A stretch of 64,000 nt of DNA from contig JACGCN010000002.1 in the NCBI GenBank assembly GCA_014905825.1, positions 1,178,001-1,242,000 on the forward strand, written 5' to 3'. Each line of letters starts with the position of its first letter. The stretch's first letter is position 1. The notes under the pieces were generated by a model, which saw only the letters and a program-made list of their open reading frames with translations, was not told where the DNA came from and did no database searches. The stretch is from Lyophyllum atratum. Its lineage: Eukaryota > Basidiomycota > Agaricomycetes > Agaricales > Lyophyllaceae. Positions 11,406 through 23,543 of this stretch are shown here, one piece after another. Both the position numbers and the translations under genes were made by a program.

Positions 11406-14213
11406 ATGATAAAGCTCTGGCCCACCTCTCCGATGGACCAGCTAACCCCAAGAGCCTCGAGCCACGAGCACAACCCCTTCGACCTCTCGCTGTCGACCAG
11501 GTCGGGCAGCACGTCGACCGGATCGACGGGATGGCCTACAACGCCAACGTCAGCGTCGGCGTACCACCCATTGCTGAATACCCATACCTCGCCTCACATA
11601 CATTCTGGCCTGCATTCGGCCAACGCCGATATCACGAGCCCGTTAGGCACGCCTACACTTGGTGCTGCTCAGCCAACAACGCAGCTCTCTCTTCATGCTC
11701 CCGACTTCAACATGCAACAACCACCCTCCGCGTCCCGTCGAGCCCTTGCGAACAAGTCCACGCCTGCATCGCCATCGCCCTCCACGCAGACTGCCACTTC
11801 CACGTCCACACCCCAAGTAACCTTATCCAAGGGTCAAATCCATGTAAAATTAATTCAAGCCCGGGGACTCAACGTCCGCTCATCGTCTGCTCGCCCCTAC
11901 GTTGTTGTTCAATTCGAGAAGAACGAATTCGTTTCACGAGATCCAACCGCGGAGACTGACAAGGAGGTCAAGGGCACCGCAACAAATCTCTCTCGCAACT
12001 CGTCCTCAAATGCTATAAATGCCCTCGGCGCTATCGGGAATAAAGCCGCCGCTCTGGATGCTAGTAGAAAAGAGCGCAACGGCAGCGGTGGCAATCCCTC
12101 CCCAGCATCATCAGTTTCATCGGGCAGGTCTATAGCGGGCATATCCAACGGGCTCTTTGGTCGCCTCTCTGCCCACAACCCTGTCTGGAAACACGAGGTC
12201 TCCTTGTAAGCGCGTTGTGACTCGATGGAGTTCTCAACTGATCAATAATCCTTCATTACTAGCGACGTCACGTCAGAAGAGTCCCTCATTACTTTCAACG
12301 TGTACGACCGTTCTGTCGAGGACCAGGGTTTCTTGGGAACTGTCCAGGTCAAGCCAATATTGGTGCATGATCACACCGTCGACCAATGGTACAAGTAAGT
12401 CTACCTACACTTTTCCTCCTTTTGGTCCTGCCTGCTCGGCGATACCCACCAAGACCCGATCCGACGTGGTATCTGATTTCACGCCTTCCCAGACTAAAAC
12501 CCTTCGAAAACGAGGTTGTTAGTGGCGAAATGCGGGTACAAATCACGTTCGAGCAGTACAAGGTGCGTTATCAGATATTACGTCGGGTGATGACCCTGGT
12601 TGCTGATCAGGCTTGGCCATTCATAGACGAAACGTGCCCTCACACCGCGGGACTTCGAATTTCTAAAGCTGATCGGCCGAGGGACTTTCGGGAAAGTCTT
12701 CCAGGTGCGGAAGCGGGACACGAAGCGCATATATGCCATGAAGGTCCTGTCGAAAAAGGAAATTGTGGCAAAAAAGGAGGTCGCGCATACAATTGGCGAA
12801 CGTAAAATCCTGCAGCGCTCGTTAGACTCGCCGTTCCTCGTTGGCCTCAAATTCAGCTTCCAAACGGACTCGGACCTGTACCTGGTCACGGACTTCAAGA
12901 GTGGAGGAGAGCTGTTCTGGCACTTGCAGCGCGAGACGCGGTTTAGCGAAGAGCGGGCAAGATTCTACATCGCAGAACTCGTCTTGGCCTTGGAGCATCT
13001 GCACAAATTTGACATTGTATACCGGTTCGTCTCCCCCGCAACCCTCATATTAGCACCAAGGCTTAGACGACGGATCCAACAGTGATCTGAAGCCGGAGAA
13101 CATCCTATTAGATGCTACAGGACATGTGGCACTTTGCGATTTCGGTCTATCCAAGGCTGATCTACGGTCAGACGAGCTAACTACAACATTCTGCGGTACC
13201 ACCGAATATCTCGCACCAGAGATCCTTCTATCAGAACAGGGTTACTCCAAGATTGTGGACTTTTGGTCACTCGGTGTTCTACTGTTTGAGATGTGCTGCG
13301 GCTGGAGTCCCTTCTATGCCGAAGATACGCAGCAGATGTACAAAAACATATGCTTTGGGAAGATCCGGTTCCCGAAAGGTGTTATAGGAGAGGATGGAAA
13401 GCAGTTTGTCAAAGGAGTGAGTACCCTGTCAACCTTTACTGAATTCTACCTGTCATCCGATCTTTGGTGGATATCTTTTTTTATGCCTTTGATTGCCTGG
13501 TTCAATGATCGTTCCTTGGTTCTCATGTTACTTTTATCATACAGCTTCTTAACCGGAATCCGAATCACCGACTGGGTGCTTCTCGTGATGCGGCAGAACT
13601 CAAGGAACACCCCTTCTTCAAGTCCATCGACTGGCAAGCGCTTGCGCGCAAACAGGTGACCCCGCCGTTTAAGCCAGTCGTCGAGTCGGACGAGTCCACG
13701 AACAACTTTGATCCCGAGTTCACATCGGCTGACATCCGGGACGTCGGTCTCACAGAAATGGACCTCGACGAGGAGGACCCATCAGAGAACTGGGTCTCGC
13801 AGTCCATCGGCAACGTCGGGCTCACGCATACACCGAACGGGCCCTTGGGGAGCGAGCGGGAAGGGAAGAACCCCCTTAGTCCGATTGGGCTCAACGGGCC
13901 GAGCACGAACGGGCGGGTGCAGGGGATCCAGATTAAGCCGAAGAAGAAGAAGGACGATGCCTTGGGGAGTCCGTTAACGAACAGCGTCCAGGCGAACTTT
14001 AGGGGCTTCACGTACTCGGGCGGGGAGAGCGTTGTCGCGCCCGCGAGCCATCTAAAGCAGAAGGCAGACAATGATGCCGCCCTGGAGGATGAGGAGCTTG
14101 CCATGCCCACCACGGACGATGAGTTTGACGAGATTGGGAAGCCGGTGGGTCGGTATGCGAATGCACGGCGGAAAGGCATGGGATTCAGCTCCCTAGATGA
14201 CGACATGTCGTAA
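11406..14213 (+). CDS. SCH9: SCH9-type AGC protein kinase with N-terminal C2 domain
   Basis: Ser/Thr kinase of the Sch9/Sck family, which in fungi acts below TORC1 in nutrient and stress control. Six exons (11406-12205, 12263-12394, 12493-12562, 12627-13024, 13083-13416, 13545-14213) give 800 residues with no frame break. After a Ser/Thr/Pro-rich N-terminus comes a C2 domain (GQIHVKLIQARGLNV to GEMRVQITFEQYK) that holds a roughly 70-residue Ser/Asn-rich insert. The kinase domain has IGRGTFGKVF, YAMKVL (VAIK Lys), the HRD-like YRDLKPEN, DFGLSK, the activation loop TTFCGTTEYLAPE and DFWSLGVLLFEM. The AGC tail carries the hydrophobic motif FRGFTYS. Two in-frame Mets lie near the start (11406, 11433); I used the first. 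This is the best-preserved long gene in the window. Confidence 0.93.
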
Positions 14214-14655
14214 TAGCGTTCGGGTTTGGGTACCCCGGGAGCAGTTGTGGTCGCAAGAGCATATGGGCTCTGAAATTCGCAGTAAGTGGATGACCACGGG
14301 GAGCAGGAGTGGACATTTTTTTCAACGCCCATCATCAGCAACGCGGAGTCTCTTTATTTCATTTTTCACTTCAACTTCATTGTCTGGTAATATATTTATC
14401 ATCATTCATATAGTGCCGTCCGTGCAATACTCTATTTTCTCCCCCACTTTGTACACTCTTTTTGACTTCTTGCGGACTCATTTGCAGCCCAGCTTCATCG
14501 TGGCATTAACATCCGTATGTACCCATGCCTATGTACAACGCGCGTCTACGTTATGCTGCTCTAATAAAAGGATCGACCAGTCGATCAGCTCATTCAAAAT
14601 TACCGTAATATAACAATAGATACATAGATAAAGCAAGTGTGTCCCTAGAAATGTG
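14214..14655. other. Convergent intergenic, no gene seen
   Basis: Region between the stop codons of the kinase and the Apd1-like gene. It is T-rich, with an AATAAA-like stretch near 14564 on plus (AATAAAAGG) that could serve polyadenylation. No further feature is supported. Confidence 0.5.
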
Positions 14656-15965
14656 CTACCAATTGTTCAGCGTCGGGCAGCCTGGTCTTGATATATTCAT
14701 TCCCCCGCGGAGGAGAGGAGGCAACACGAGGCCGTGGATGATGGTGTTGACGACAATGGACTCTACTTCGTGAGGGGAAACGCGGCCGTACCACACACAT
14801 GACCCCTGTGGTGTGTATATCTGACGTCGCAGTTAATACCTGACAAAACTGGTAGCAAACAACGCGTACTATACAATTTCCGGCGTACTTGTGTCCACCG
14901 ACATGTGAGGTCTTGAGGATAAGAACGCGTTTTTCCTGAGAACTGCTTAGAGCTCTTTCGTGATATGCTGTTGGGTCTCCTCTGGTGTCCCGCGGAAGTC
15001 TTCCAACGGCGGTCCCATAAGGCAGTGACATTCCAGATGTGTGTCAGCCGCCCAGCCATTCTCTTGTAACGAATGTACAAAGGCTAATCAACGTGGTCAG
15101 GATGACGACAGCATGTGAAATCATGGGAAGTATTGCCTTGTTCGAGCTTCGGTGCTGCTATTGCACATCGATTGTCCCTTTTCTTATGTGAACCTATATG
15201 CGGCGAGGATAGTTAGTCACGGCAAAGAGACGTGGCGATGGGACCCACACAACAGGATTACACACGAGTATGGGAGAACCCATGTCTTGAATGGCGTTTT
15301 CTCGAGAACCGCTCCCCCACGGTCCACGTTCGGATCTACCGCACTCTCCCACAGTCCTTGTGCCCCCTCCCTCGTCCGCGGGACGTCGGCGACGATGGTA
15401 TAGTCTGGAAAGATCAGGACTGTCTCCTGGTCAATGTCGTCGCTCATCGTATTGTGACTACCGTTCAATATCGAGATGCGAGTGGAGTCTTGCGGTCGAA
15501 ACACCCCGGGTGTCGCGCGCACAGCCTTGGGTGGTGGTGTCGACGGCGGTGTGGGCTCCGATATTGGCAGGTTGGAGTGGTTTTGTGCAGCCATTAGGTA
15601 GGCGGCGAGACTGCCCTTCGTCTCTGTCACCTCCCTGTCCCAGTCCGACTTCCCAGTAGAAATGACAACCTTCGTGGCGAATTTAGAGGTGACGAGCAGC
15701 GAGTCATGCGAGTCTGAGCTTACCTGCCGACGGTAGGGCTTGACAGAGCCCAGCATTTGCGAGTCTCTGTCGACGTCGAAGCGGTCTGGGTATGATTCAT
15801 GACCTAAATGGTAGCAGTGAGCAAGTCGTTATCAGATAACCACCTCGTTTTACCTAGTTCGCAAGGATCCGAACAACTACGACAGTCCGCAGTGGTGACT
15901 GGGACTGCGGCGGCCTCTAGCTGCGATCGGATGGTGTCAGGATCTAGTTCATAGCCGAGAACCAT
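14656..15965 (-). CDS. Apd1/sucrase-ferredoxin-like Fe-S protein
   Basis: Thioredoxin-fold protein of the Apd1 family, whose C-terminal domain binds a [2Fe-2S] cluster and which is linked to redox and ion tolerance in yeast. The exons read DCRSCSDPCELG, HESYPDRFDVD, MLGSVKPYRRQ, VVISTGKSDWDREV, TWVLPYSCVILL, CSHKKRDNRCA, LKTSHVGGHKYAGNCI and IYTPQGSCVWYGRV, ending in RPGCPTLNNW. The His/Cys residues in SHVGGHKYAGNC are those expected at the cluster. Introns lie at 15804-15853, 15670-15723, about 15190-15245, about 15073-15127 and about 14829-14877. One intron appears to use a GC donor (GCAATA). One base is missing near 14952. The start is uncertain: Mets at 15965 and 15992 are both plausible. 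Confidence 0.83.
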
Positions 15966-17465
15966 AGCCTGAAGCCTCCTGAGACTGTACATGTCGATGA
16001 ATACCAGAGTGGGGTGAGTGGGGTAGCGGCGAGCATGCACTGACTTGGTCAGGATTCCTGAACCGACGGCTATGTATCAGATAAGATGCCCGGTCACGCC
16101 GCTACTCGCGCATCCAACTTCAACTTGACACAATACTCAGTCCCTTGCTCAGTCCCGTTGCTATCTTTATAGCCCTGTCATATACCATCGCTCTCTGGTC
16201 CTCTAGGCCCATTATAGCCATTGGTGCTGTTCGTCCCACACACCAGACACACCCATGTATAATGTATATCGGTAATCAGGCATACCCGCCTTTCAAGGTG
16301 CAGGTGGGATGTGGAGGAAATACGATGCCATGAGCCTTGCAAGCCGGGTACAGGAGACTCGAGAGATCCTTCACTTGTTTGGCAGTTCTACATTATCGGT
16401 GCAACGTTTGTTCCATCTAGCAATCAATCGTGAACCACACTCACATAGTGCCGTGAAACAGAGCGCTCAAATTGATCTCCAACCGTGCTCATCATGCACT
16501 TACTGCCCTATCACTGCCACAAATCCAAGTAGTCATGGCTCCGGACGCCACGTTTACCTTGATAACTCAAAACAATGATGGCCTGAGTGCAAAAGCACTA
16601 CAAGCAAGCAATAATCGAGCAAAGTTTGCCACCTATCTTGTTCATCCTATTTCCAGCTGCCTGGGACGACCTTTGCCCCATCTACGATGCTCTCCCAGCG
16701 AGAGATCGCTCGTCGTGCAACAGATTAGGCCAAAATAGTTGCGTTATCTCAGGTTTACCCTTCAAAGCTGCAGCAGGGTCACATTGGCTTGGACCGTTAA
16801 CGTTACTCAGATTTATTCTTTCTAAATAATCGTTGACTGGATATGATCTCGTTCTCGTCCGAGCTTGGCTGAGAGGGCTTCTGGCTTCTGAGCGATTGTT
16901 AGCCCCGCGAGGCGACGTCACACTTGGCGTTCTCCCGCAATATACGCCCTTGTATCTCCACTCGACAATAAGGGTTGGCAAGAGTAACACTACGTTAGTG
17001 TCTCGAGGATCCTGTGTCCTGTGTCGCCCGCGCGATCTCCGCAAAACAAGCCTTCTGATGTCGACATTGAGTCTCTGATACTGATCTGGCGGATGCAATT
17101 GAAGGTAACCGAGGACTCCAAGCCGAGGTCCCAAAAAGAGACAATGGAGAAAGCCGGCATGGGCAAAGGAGGACGTCAATTTCTAAAGCACTGCAGTAAT
17201 GATAGGTCTCCAAGATCTGTAAAAGGTGATATGATAAGAACAGATCTGCTACAGGAATCATCCAACGACTGAGGGGCACTTTACCGACAAGGAGCAAGTA
17301 ACCTCGTGCGGCATCATAGACGATAGACAGCCGGTAGAAGAGGAATAGTTATATTGTATTATATGGCTGTTCAATGGCATGGTACGTAAGTGAGAATAAT
17401 GACACCGAACATCTCGATATTCATCATCACCCTTGGTGTTGAGCTTCTGGGTAGAAATTCGTCCG
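15966..17465. other. 1.5 kb interval without supported gene
   Basis: Lies between the start of the Apd1-like gene and the stop of laccase 1. Reading frames of up to 165 codons exist (minus 16682-17179) but show no family motif, signal peptide or introns. Degraded mobile-element sequence is possible but cannot be shown by eye. Confidence 0.4.
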
Positions 17466-19801
17466 CTACGAACCACCGTCGGGGTTCTCAGAGTCATATA
17501 TTGGGCAGAGTTCATCCCAAGACGCTGGGCACGACTACTCAGTAACAAGTTAAACGGTCCGCTGGCGTGAACTTACTCGGCGGGTTAGACTGGCCGACCG
17601 TTGGTATGTCTTCCGCAAACACAACGGCAAGGCCGCTGTAGGAAATCAAAAGAAGAAAAAAAAGGACGATGAGACAAAGTGTGATAACGGTGTTGATCCA
17701 CTTACATTTCGAAGTGCCAATCTATGTGGCTAGTAATTCAATCTCAGCACGAGCCGTCATTCGAAAACAGGAAAGAGAACGACGGACCAGTGAAGAACCC
17801 ACGGACCAGCAGTTGTCCGTTTTGAATCGGATTGTGACATTATCTCCAGCCAGTCCAGCAGAAACAACATCGCGTTGAACCTATGGAGACATGTTGGTTG
17901 GTATTAAGGTGAATTGTGGCAAGACGTACAGGATTGGCATAATTGTATGTCGAACTTCCCGCACTTCGCACAACGGAGAAGGCATGCTGTGATGGATTAG
18001 AGTCAACACCATAAAGGATACGTGAATAGACATACACCATGCAAATGGAAAGGATGCTACGTGAATCGAAAGGGCGTTAGGAATACGTGAGAAGGGAGTA
18101 GGGTATTATCTAGCACTTACAGGACTGCCGATAGAGCCACCAGGAATGGTAAGCTCGATGACCTTATTGGGAGGTAAAGCGTATACACTTCCAGCTGGGA
18201 GGAGGTTCTGAGCGTTCTGAGCCCCGCTCATGATCTGAAGTAGTACGGGAGCAGTTGGTGGGATGAACGTGGCGCCGTTGACGGCAAACTTGAGAGTCGC
18301 GAAGTCGAAGGTAATAGCAAGGTTAATGGCCACGTCGGCGCCTCCAGCGATCGGTAAGCCGGGTGCAGCAGGATTAGTTAGTGGGTGGAGGTTGGTTTCG
18401 AGCATCGGGCTGGAATTGGGCGTTTGTGTGGTTGTGGGGTCCGCGTTAGGAGCGAGAAGGTAACGGAGGATAGCCGAGTTCACGCCACCAGTCGAAGGTA
18501 GTCGTTCCAATGTTAGGTTTGGCACGTACCCAGTAGTTACCAATCGGCTGGTTGGCCTTGAGGACGAAGGAATAGCGCTGCCCAGCGAATATTCTTATCG
18601 AGTCGACTTCGAGAGGCTGAACGTTGATCCCGTCAACTTCGATGATGGTCTGTCGGAAACCGCATTAAAACAAGGGAGAAAGGAATGCTGGACACTTACC
18701 ATGATATGTCCATCGATGGAAAAAACGTAGTTGGGATCACAGGACGTAGAGACCAAGCGGAAGCGATAACGCAGACCCTTGATAACCCTGATGACAGCGA
18801 GAGGGACGGTAGGACCGCCAGCATAGCGTCCTTTGCCATTGATCAGAGTCGCGTCAGGAGTAGGAACGAGGCCCGCGGAGGGTGCCGGTGTGTGGTACCT
18901 TCGGATTCACCTAAATAAGCGACTATCTTCTTGGAGGAACGTTACGAGAACATACCAGTCTGCCAATGTAATGACCGTATCATCTTAAAGGGGCAAGCCG
19001 ATGGTTAGATCCATTGCAGTCCACGGATCCAAATGCGACCTACCATCGTCGATATCATATCTGATAAACGAGGCGTTCATGAGGGGTCAAACAGAGACAC
19101 AAAAATTCTTACCTCAACCTATGAGGGTCAAACAGGTCGTAAACCACGAAGGCACCTCTGAGCCCATCACAGTACTGAGTTGCTATAAAAGTTGAGCAAT
19201 CTCGCATACTCAGGCATAGTAGGTACATACATAAGTGCGAGTGATACCAGAAGGTCCCAGCCTGATCAGGAACCTTGAATTTATACAAGAATGCATGCCC
19301 CGGGCTAATGGGACACTGCGTAACGCCGACCGGTCCGTCAGCCCAACTGGATTCATGCTGAAAGAAGCCATGCCAGTGCTGCAGCGTCATAGAGTTAACT
19401 TCTGGCGCTCCAATGTAAGGAGTGAAAGGTACTGACAATGCTCGTTGCCTTCAACATAGAATTGTCGGTGAGGGAGTCTATGACGTTCAAGTTAAATGTG
19501 CTGCCCTGGAAACCATCCCGAATCAGTTCGAAAACCCGGCTTGTAATGATGAAACCATCCTACTTTGAAGCCAGTAATAAGGGGCCCCGGGAACTTGGCA
19601 TTGGTCGCTGTACTACCAGCAAGTACCGCACTGAACGAGATGGGTCAGTGCGTATATGGAAGATAAGCATACGTTATCATACGATCGAGTGAAACCATCT
19701 GGAGCGATGTTTTTGTTCACGATATGCAGGTTGGCGCTTGGCCCGATGCCACCATACACGTTTGAGAGCAAGGAAAGGAAGAAAATCGTAGTCGAAAGCA
19801 T
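17466..19801 (-). CDS. Laccase 1 (multicopper oxidase)
   Basis: Secreted blue copper oxidase (benzenediol:oxygen oxidoreductase), typical of lignin and phenol transformation by wood and litter fungi. The signal peptide starts [17 protein letters not shown], and the mature start is [20 protein letters not shown]. Copper motifs are in order: HWHGFFQ (L1), WYHSHLS (L2), HPFHLHGH (L3) and HCHIDWHFEI (L4). The residue ten after the L4 Cys is Leu, the axial position of the T1 copper. The C-terminus is [17 protein letters not shown]. At least eleven short introns interrupt the gene. Two one-base breaks are needed, near 18490 (after TTFD) and 17810. A TATA box lies about 70 bp upstream. It is a close paralog of laccase 2 and divergent from small secreted protein gene 1. 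Confidence 0.92.
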
Positions 19802-20416
19802 CGTCAGCGACACTTCTTTGATAGAGAGAAATCACGGTGGTGTTGGAAGTAAAGCTCAACCTCCAAGTCCCTTTATACCATGAAATGTCAACTAGAGCAG
19901 TGATATGCCTAGATTTGGACGAGGCCGACCTTGATCCTGTGTACCAGGGCGTGGCTGACATGTTCGAGGTTTTGATGGAGTGAATGGTCGAATACTCCCC
20001 CATGGGGATCAAGGGACGTTCCTTGGCCAAGTACCTGTTCATCGACCTCGCTCGCGGTAGGGGACCAACATGGGCAAGATGACATTAACAAGGAACGCGC
20101 ATGCCCTATGAGGATGGATCCTCTCGGCATACAGGAAACGAGAGGTAAAACGTCGGATTTGATGATGTGCCACAATACTCGAGTAGACAGGATGTCAGCT
20201 CTCGTCGGGATAGACGTAAGTATTGAGTTGCCCGAATGTCGGGTTGTACCTGAGAAGATGAGCCCAACAGATCCCATGAGAACGGAGACCGGTTTGTCTT
20301 GGAGAAAGGTGCTTGACGTACCTAAGGTTATGGACCCGCCGTGACGCCAGTACTTCTATAAACTGGATCGTTCCCGTTCTGACAGCATCTCCTCTCACCC
20401 CCCCAAGCCTACCATT
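19802..20416. promoter_or_regulatory. Shared bidirectional promoter, laccase 1 / small secreted protein 1
   Basis: 615 bp between the two start codons. On minus, a TATAAAGGG box lies at about 19869-19877, 70 bp upstream of the laccase ATG. On plus, TATAAA lies at 20357-20362, 55 bp upstream of the small-protein ATG. Much of the interval can be aligned by eye with 23544-24108 (for example the blocks AAGTCCCTTTATACCATGAA and CAGTACCTGTTCATCGACC, allowing small changes), so it was copied with the genes. No metal- or xenobiotic-response element is asserted. Confidence 0.7.
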
Positions 20417-20750
20417 ATGTTTATGGTCGAAGCACGGCTTGCACTCGTCTCCGTCCTCGTACTTCTTTCTGTGCTGAATATCTCTTGGGTTGGGCATTAC
20501 AAGAAAACTCGGCTGACCATGGTAGAGGCAGGAGCTATCGATGAGCCGCAGAATGTGATAACTGCTGAGAAAGTGTTCCACACCGTTATCGCTCAATCTC
20601 CCTACTTGGTAGAGAAAACGACAACTATCGTTTGGACGTGAGGTCGCCAATACCGAGTCAACACCGTGTCTGGCCTGCTTCTGTAGGCAAAGTTCGAGTA
20701 TTGCTGATAGAGAGACTCCAACTCCTACCCAAACAGCGGCGTCAGCGTAG
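20417..20750 (+). CDS. Small secreted protein 1 of the laccase-linked family
   Basis: Three exons (20417-20470, 20528-20637, 20687-20750) give 75 residues. The N-terminus MFMVEARLALVSVLVLLS is a signal-peptide-like stretch that would be cleaved around AGA. The mature part carries NVITAEKVFHTVIAQ, SPYLVEK, TTTIVWTQ and a Thr/Ser/Pro-rich tail ending TAASA. It has no cysteine and no CaaX box, so it is not a pheromone or hydrophobin precursor. Intron positions match the two paralogs at 24109 and 25941. The first intron donor differs: where paralog 2 has GTG|GTGAGT, this copy reads GTGCTGAA, so splicing probably uses the GT three bases earlier, which keeps the frame. Function unknown. The conserved core and divergent placement suggest co-expression with laccase. 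Confidence 0.78.
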
Positions 20751-21220
20751 CTTTGATTGATAGCTGGATCAAGTACCGTAGCCTGAACGTTTGTGCGCAC
20801 ACTGTGGATCTCAAGAAGTAATTGGGAGATGTGAGGCGTGCGATTCTCTTCTAACCTCCGATGAGATCTTTGAACACGGCGGACGCGTCAGGCCTTCAGG
20901 GTCGAGTATTTCGATGACGCAACGTCTGTACGTAATCCGGGCCTGAGTCTGCCTATTTTCAACGAGCGCCGCCCCTGCGCCACCCAACTGCCCCAACTGC
21001 CCCAACGACACGAGTGGTACCCTACGGCCACCCAAGAGCCTATCTTTCCGCCATGCCCGCGCGATTGGCAATGTGATGACTTATGCAGAGCTGCTTCCAA
21101 GTAATTACTGTGATCATTAACTTGTATTTCTACCTGTGTCAACTTTACATGTTCATCGTCCTTGACTTTGCTGTTTGGCAGACTGTCGGAATTGTAACCG
21201 ACGCTAGGTACTAGTACACG
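20751..21220. other. Convergent intergenic with a short direct repeat
   Basis: Lies between the 3' ends of small secreted protein 1 and laccase 2. It contains a tandem CAACTGCCC duplication near 20985-21005. No gene is supported. Confidence 0.5.
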
Positions 21221-23543
21221 TCATGCATCTGGGTTCTCGAGGTTGAAGGTCGGGCAGAGTTGATCCCAGGGCGCTAATCAAGAATTAGCAAGGTATTCAC
21301 AATCCAGTGGCGAGAACATACTAGGAGGGTCCGACAAGGCCACAGTCGGCATATCTTCCGCAAATACAACGGCAAGACCGCTGGAGAGAGCCACCATTAG
21401 ACGGCATTAACGGAGGAGGGCGAGAAACGTGATTACATACATTTCGAGGTGCCAATCGATGTGACTGAAGCGTCATGATCCAGGATGAGCTTTGATCGAG
21501 AGACAGAAAGGAAGTGAGAAACGAACCAATGAAGAATCCATGGCCCAGGATTATCGGTCTTGAAACGAATCGTAACATTATCACCAGCGAATCCGGTAGA
21601 AACTACATCACGTTGGACCTTGGAAAATCTCATAAGGGTCAAGCAAGTGAACAGCAGAAGTAGGACGGACAGGGTTCGCATAGTTGTAACTTGAACTTCC
21701 AGCGCTTCGCACAACTGAGAAAGTATGCTATTATAAATTAGTATCAACGCCGTAAAGTATGAGCAAGTGAACATACACCGTGGAGATGGAAAGGATGCTG
21801 GGTGAATTGGAAACACGTTAGTGACAAAAGAGAAAGGAACAAGATTCGTACTCACTGGGCTGCCAACCGCGCCACCAGGAATCGTCAATTCAATAACCTT
21901 GTTAGGGGGTAAACCATAAACACTTCCAGCCGGGAGCAAAGTCTGAGCATTCTGAGCGCCGCTCATGATCTGGAGTAAGACCGGAACGTTGGGCGGGACA
22001 AATGTGGCACCATTTACGGAGAACTTGAAGGTAGCGAAGTCGAATGCGATAGCAAGGTTAAGCGCAACGTCAGCACCCCCCGCAGCTGGTAATCCAGGGG
22101 CAGCAGGATTGACGAGAGGGTGGAGGTTAGTTTCAAGTAGCGGGTTTGAGTTAGGCGTTTGAGTGGTGGTGGGGTCCGCATTAGGAGCGAGGAGGATAGC
22201 GGAGGATAGCCGAGTTCACGCCTCCGTCGAATGTAGTGGTCCCAATGTTAGGCTTGGCGCGTACCCAGTAGTTACCAGTCGGCTGGTCGGCCTTGAGGAC
22301 AAATGAATAGCGTTGTCCAGCGTATATTTGTATCGAGTCGACATCGAGAGGCTGAACAGTTGACCCCGTCGACTTCGATGATGGTCTAATAGATGTGGAG
22401 TAAGTAACATGTAGACTGGAGAAAGCTGTTGACCACGTACCATGATGTGGCCATCGATAGAGAAAACATGATTGGGATCACACGAGGTAGACACCAACCG
22501 GAAGCGATAGCGCAGGCCCTTTACGACCCTGATGACAGCGAGAGGCACAGTAGGACCACCAGCATAGCGTCCTTTTCCATTGATGAGAGTCGCGTCGGCA
22601 GTAGGGACAAGACCGGCTGAAGGTGCTGGTGTGTGATACCTGGAAGATCACCAAAATAAGAAACAGATGCGCTTAAGGACTAAGTGGCAACATACCAGTC
22701 TGCCAAGGTGATAACCGTATCGTCTTGAGAGGATAGCCGGAGGATTAGATATTCAGCAGGTCAACACAGAAGAGCCTAACACACCATTATCTATATCGTA
22801 CCTATCAAAGGAATGATTGTAAGCGGTCAGAAGTCAAAGCGAAGATAAAACCTTACTTGGATTTGTGAGGGTCAAGAAGGTCGTAAACAACAAATGCACC
22901 CTTAATCCGTCACAGTATTGAGTTGCTAAGAAAAGAATTGAGCGAACGCGAATAGTCCGATACCGCGCGTACATACAGTAATGTGAGTGATACCAAAATG
23001 TCCCGGCCTGGTCCGGAACCTTGAACTTGTACAAGAACGCATGTCCGGGGCTTATGGGGCATTGTGCAACGCCGACTGGACCATCAGCCCAGCTGGATCC
23101 TTCCTGGAAAAAGCCATGCCAATGCTGAAGAAGCCGAAGCGTCAGCTCCTCTGCGTAAAATAAAGAGTGACAGATACTAACAATGCTCGTAGCCTTCAAC
23201 ATCGTAGCGTCGGCGAGGGAATCGATGACATTCAAGTTGAATGTGCTGCCCTATAGAACGTTTCAACTGTGTTCCAAACACTCGTCGCAGAAAAAATCGT
23301 CTTACCTTGAAACCGGTAATGAGGGGACCAGGGAAATTGGCATTTGCTGCTGTACTACCAGCAAGTACGGCACTGAACGAGATGGGTCAATCTGCGCACT
23401 AAACGGTAACAGGCATGGTCATACGATCGAGTGAAACCATCTGGAGCGATATTCTTGTTCACGATGTGAAGATCGGCGCTTGGCCCGATGCCACAATATA
23501 CACTTGAGAACAAGGAGAGGAAGAAAACCGTCGTTGAACGCAT
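21221..23543 (-). CDS. Laccase 2 (multicopper oxidase)
   Basis: Close tandem paralog of laccase 1 with the same exon pattern. The signal peptide starts [17 protein letters not shown] and the mature start is [20 protein letters not shown]. Motifs: [16 protein letters not shown], the HPxHLHG block near 21730-21800, and HCHIDWHLEI with Leu ten residues after the Cys. The C-terminus is [15 protein letters not shown], shorter than in laccase 1. Substitutions between the two copies are spread across exons and introns, so the duplication is not very recent. Two one-base breaks are needed: an extra C near 22195 next to a GGAGGATAGC duplication, and a missing G near 22900 after CDGLR. TATA box about 66 bp upstream. 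The paired divergent gene is small secreted protein 2. Confidence 0.91.

Noticed and set aside
16682..17179. 165-codon minus-strand frame before laccase 1
   Set aside because: Composition is Arg/Ser/Leu-rich without motif, signal peptide or intron evidence; best seen as chance.
20417..20750. Small secreted gene as a mating pheromone precursor
   Set aside because: It has a conventional signal peptide and ends TASA/TATAY without a CaaX prenylation box.
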